A stretch of DNA of 15,147 nucleotides. Source: Pseudomonadota bacterium. GTDB lineage: Bacteria > BMS3Abin14. Position 1 is the stretch's first letter. The number at the start of each line of letters is the position of its first letter. The translations under genes were made by a program, and so were the position numbers. Below are positions 13,734-15,147 of the stretch, one piece after another. The stretch covers positions 1-15,147 of the forward strand of contig JAFGWO010000202.1 of assembly GCA_016937135.1 (NCBI GenBank). The letters run 5' to 3'. Below the pieces are notes generated by a model that did not search any database, was not told the origin of the DNA, and saw only the letters and a list, made by a program, of their open reading frames with translations.

Positions 13734-14465
13734 TTATCCCATATCCCCAAAAAGATACTGCATCAGGGCGGTTCCGGCCGCGACGGCCGTTTCCGTTCTG
13801 AGGACCCTTGGTCCCAGGCCGGCCAGCAGGCACCCCCTGTTCCTTAACCTTTCGGCCTCTTCCCGGCTCAACCCTCCCACAGGTCCTACCACCATCAACC
13901 CCGTCCCCGGGTTCACTCCATCCTTCCGGGAGGAAAGGGAGAGGGATTTTTTTTCCTCCTCCCAGAACGCCACCGCGATGTCAAAATTCCCAGGATCCAG
14001 ATCCACCAGGCCTGCCGGCTCTGAAAACCTCGGAAACCGGGCCCTTCCGCACTGCTTGCAGGCCGAGACGGCGACCCGGCGCAGCCTTTCGAGCCTTTTC
14101 CAGGGGACCCGGAAGGTTCCCTCGGTTCTTTCCGTAACGAGGGGAATGATGGCCGCGGCCCCGAGCTCCGTCCCCTTCTGAACCGCCCAGTCGTAGCGTT
14201 CCCCGGGGACGATCCCCATGGCGAGGGTCAGGGCGAAGGAAGGCGGCGGTTCTGCCTCTTTGGAAAGGATCCTGAGCCGGGCGGCGGTTTTTTCCACGGC
14301 TTCGATGGCCATTTCAAACCGGCCTCCCTCCCCGTCGATGATCTGGACCTCATCCCCCGGGCCCAGCCTCAGGGTGTTTCTGGCGTGCTTCAGTTCATCC
14401 CCCTTGAGCAAAGCCGTTTCAAGGGAGATGTCCGCCGGGGGTATGTAAAAGGTGTGGGAAGACAT
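13734..14465 (-). CDS. rsmE: 16S rRNA m3U1498 methyltransferase RsmE
   Basis: A 243-residue SPOUT-class methyltransferase that methylates N3 of U1498 in 16S rRNA of the assembled 30S subunit, using S-adenosylmethionine. A PUA-like N-terminal domain (about 1-70) contains HTFYIPP and LKGDELKHARNTLRLGPGDEV. The trefoil-knot domain contains QKGTELGAAAIIPLVTERTEG, AVSACKQCGRARFP, MVVGPVGGLSREEAE (usually GPEGG, here Val for Glu) and LGPRVLRTETAVAAGTALMQ. The length is normal. The ATG start has GGGAG eight bases upstream, lying inside the last unit of a heptamer-repeat array. rsmE and prmA are neighbours in many bacteria; here a tautomerase gene lies between them. Confidence 0.94.
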   Translation of the reverse strand: MSSHTFYIPPADISLETALLKGDELKHARNTLRLGPGDEVQIIDGEGGRFEMAIEAVEKTAARLRILSKEAEPPPSFALTLAMGIVPGERYDWAVQKGTELGAAAIIPLVTERTEGTFRVPWKRLERLRRVAVSACKQCGRARFPRFSEPAGLVDLDPGNFDIAVAFWEEEKKSLSLSSRKDGVNPGTGLMVVGPVGGLSREEAERLRNRGCLLAGLGPRVLRTETAVAAGTALMQYLFGDMG

Positions 14466-14473
14466 AATAAAAA

Positions 14474-14529
14474 CTCCCGGATCCCAGATTCCATATTCCA
14501 GAGGGCGGAGTGAGGATTCCGGATTGCAT
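14474..14529 (-). repeat. Degenerate heptamer array upstream of rsmE
   Basis: Read on the minus strand, eight 7-nt units in register are ATGCAAT, CCGGAAT, CCTCACT, CCGCCCT, CTGGAAT, ATGGAAT, CTGGGAT and CCGGGAG. The last unit supplies the GGGAG ribosome binding site of rsmE. Middle units are much decayed. Confidence 0.6.
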
Positions 14530-14551
14530 GGAAATCCCCTTTGGCCTGCCC

Positions 14552-14752
14552 TTATGGCCTTTTTCTCCTTTCCGTAACGGTTTCACCCCCTATTCCCCAA
14601 TTATCGGTGTCCACTTCATCGATGATGACCACCGTGGTGGCGGGGTTCTTTCCCAGGACCCCGACGAGAAGGTCCGTCACTCCGCTGATAAGGGCTTTCT
14701 TCTGAGAGGGAGTGGCACTGTCCCTTGTGATCCTGATGTTGACGAACGGCAT
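14552..14752 (-). CDS. 4-oxalocrotonate tautomerase family protein, DmpI type
   Basis: A 66-residue protein with the tautomerase fold. Pro2 becomes the N-terminal catalytic proline after Met removal. The segment VIIDEVDTDNWGIGGE matches the conserved core, with Trp where 4-OT has Phe50. The position of 4-OT Arg39 is a Val, while Arg10 (in RITRDSAT) lies near the Arg11 site. The PFVNIRIT start, LLVGVLGKNPATTVVIIDEVD stretch and length recall the DmpI branch (as in Helicobacter pylori) more than classical 4-OT. The physiological substrate of that branch is unsettled. A strong AAGGAGGAG lies just before the ATG. It lies 24 bp after prmA, so it is probably cotranscribed. Confidence 0.9.
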   Translation of the reverse strand: MPFVNIRITRDSATPSQKKALISGVTDLLVGVLGKNPATTVVIIDEVDTDNWGIGGETVTERRKRP

Positions 14753-14776
14753 GGCTCCTCCTTTTCAAACGCGTGA

Positions 14777-15147
14777 TCAAGCCGGACGGTAAAAAAGGAT
14801 CCCGACCCAATCGTCCTCCTCCACCACCTTGACTCTTTCAAGGCCAACCCCCGCGAATCCATCCAGAACCGCCGGCTTTTCTCCCGGGGTGATCCCCGAA
14901 GCGATCAGGAAACCCCTGGGAGCCAGGCGGGCCGTTATTTCTCTGGCGAGGCTGGCCAGAAGGGAACCGGAAAGGTTTGCGGTGACCAGATCATATGCCC
15001 CCCGTGCCTTTTCAATGTCTCCCTCTATGATTCGGACAGTATCGGCGACGGAGTTTTTTCGCGCGTTTTCAAGGGCTGTTTCCACCGCCACCGGGTCGAT
15101 GTCCAGCGCGAGGACCTCACCTGCCCCTAACATGGCCCCGGCAATGG
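14777..15147 (-). CDS. prmA: Ribosomal protein L11 methyltransferase, C-terminal part (cut by window edge)
   Basis: Only the last ~123 residues are in the window; the 5' part lies beyond its right edge. The visible part is the SAM-dependent Rossmann methyltransferase domain: IAGAMLGAGEVLALDIDPVA (SAM-binding strand and acidic loop), DTVRIIEGDIEKA, YDLVTANLSGSLLASLA (the family's DLVxANI motif, here ANL), LAPRGFLIASGI and EEDDWVGILFYRPA at the C-terminus. PrmA trimethylates residues of ribosomal protein L11 in the cytosol. Its position before rsmE supports the call. The Met at 15133 is internal, since the frame continues upstream with conserved residues. Confidence 0.88.
   Translation of the reverse strand, partial: IAGAMLGAGEVLALDIDPVAVETALENARKNSVADTVRIIEGDIEKARGAYDLVTANLSGSLLASLAREITARLAPRGFLIASGITPGEKPAVLDGFAGVGLERVKVVEEDDWVGILFYRPA

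Overview
This 15.1 kb window is GC-rich and densely coded, and it looks like a chromosomal housekeeping segment of a Gram-negative bacterium. Desulfobacterota (classical Deltaproteobacteria) is my best guess. That rests on the gene content (PBP1A, periplasmic AmiC-type amidase, RsmE/PrmA), the gerMN-rph-rdgB neighbourhood, frequent GTG and TTG starts, and intergenic arrays of short tandem repeats. The taxon is an inference, not something read directly. No rRNA, tRNA, CRISPR array or transposase gene was seen.

Layout: one plus-strand Nudix hydrolase gene (39-458) converges on a run of minus-strand genes filling the rest of the window. Read in the direction of transcription (high to low coordinates), the order is: prmA (cut by the window edge), a DmpI-type tautomerase, rsmE, a zinc-ribbon RDD membrane protein, an EndoIII-like DNA glycosylase, an ABC exporter ATPase and permease pair, then PBP1A (mrcA) behind a recognisable promoter, an N-acetylmuramoyl-L-alanine amidase, a GerMN-domain membrane-anchored protein, murI, rph, rdgB, a five-helix membrane protein with two conserved-looking histidines, and a metallo-beta-lactamase/beta-CASP ribonuclease. 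Tight junctions (ATGA overlaps at ABC ATPase/permease and amidase/GerMN; zero spacing at mrcA/amidase) indicate translational coupling within subclusters. The mrcA-amidase-gerMN-murI block forms a peptidoglycan module: glycan polymerisation and cross-linking, hydrolysis, and D-glutamate supply. rph and rdgB add RNA 3'-end trimming and nucleotide-pool sanitation, and gerM-rph-rdgB is a neighbourhood also known from Bacillus.

The unusual content is between the genes. (1) Two inverted copies of a ~157 bp element made of five consecutive hairpins (478-635 and 4940-5095) bracket a four-gene block. Their third hairpin differs in sequence but keeps pairing through compensatory changes. (2) Degenerate 7-bp tandem repeats (CTGGAAT / CTGAACY type) sit in five intergenic gaps, in strict 7-nt register, each just upstream of a gene start; in one gap two arrays face each other and form a long hairpin. 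(3) Several stop codons lie in or beside palindromes. The most striking is a perfect 19-bp inverted copy of the last codons of rph. (4) A further multi-hairpin patch lies between gerMN and murI. The genes themselves are mostly ordinary and well recognised; the least understood are the five-helix membrane protein and the RDD protein.
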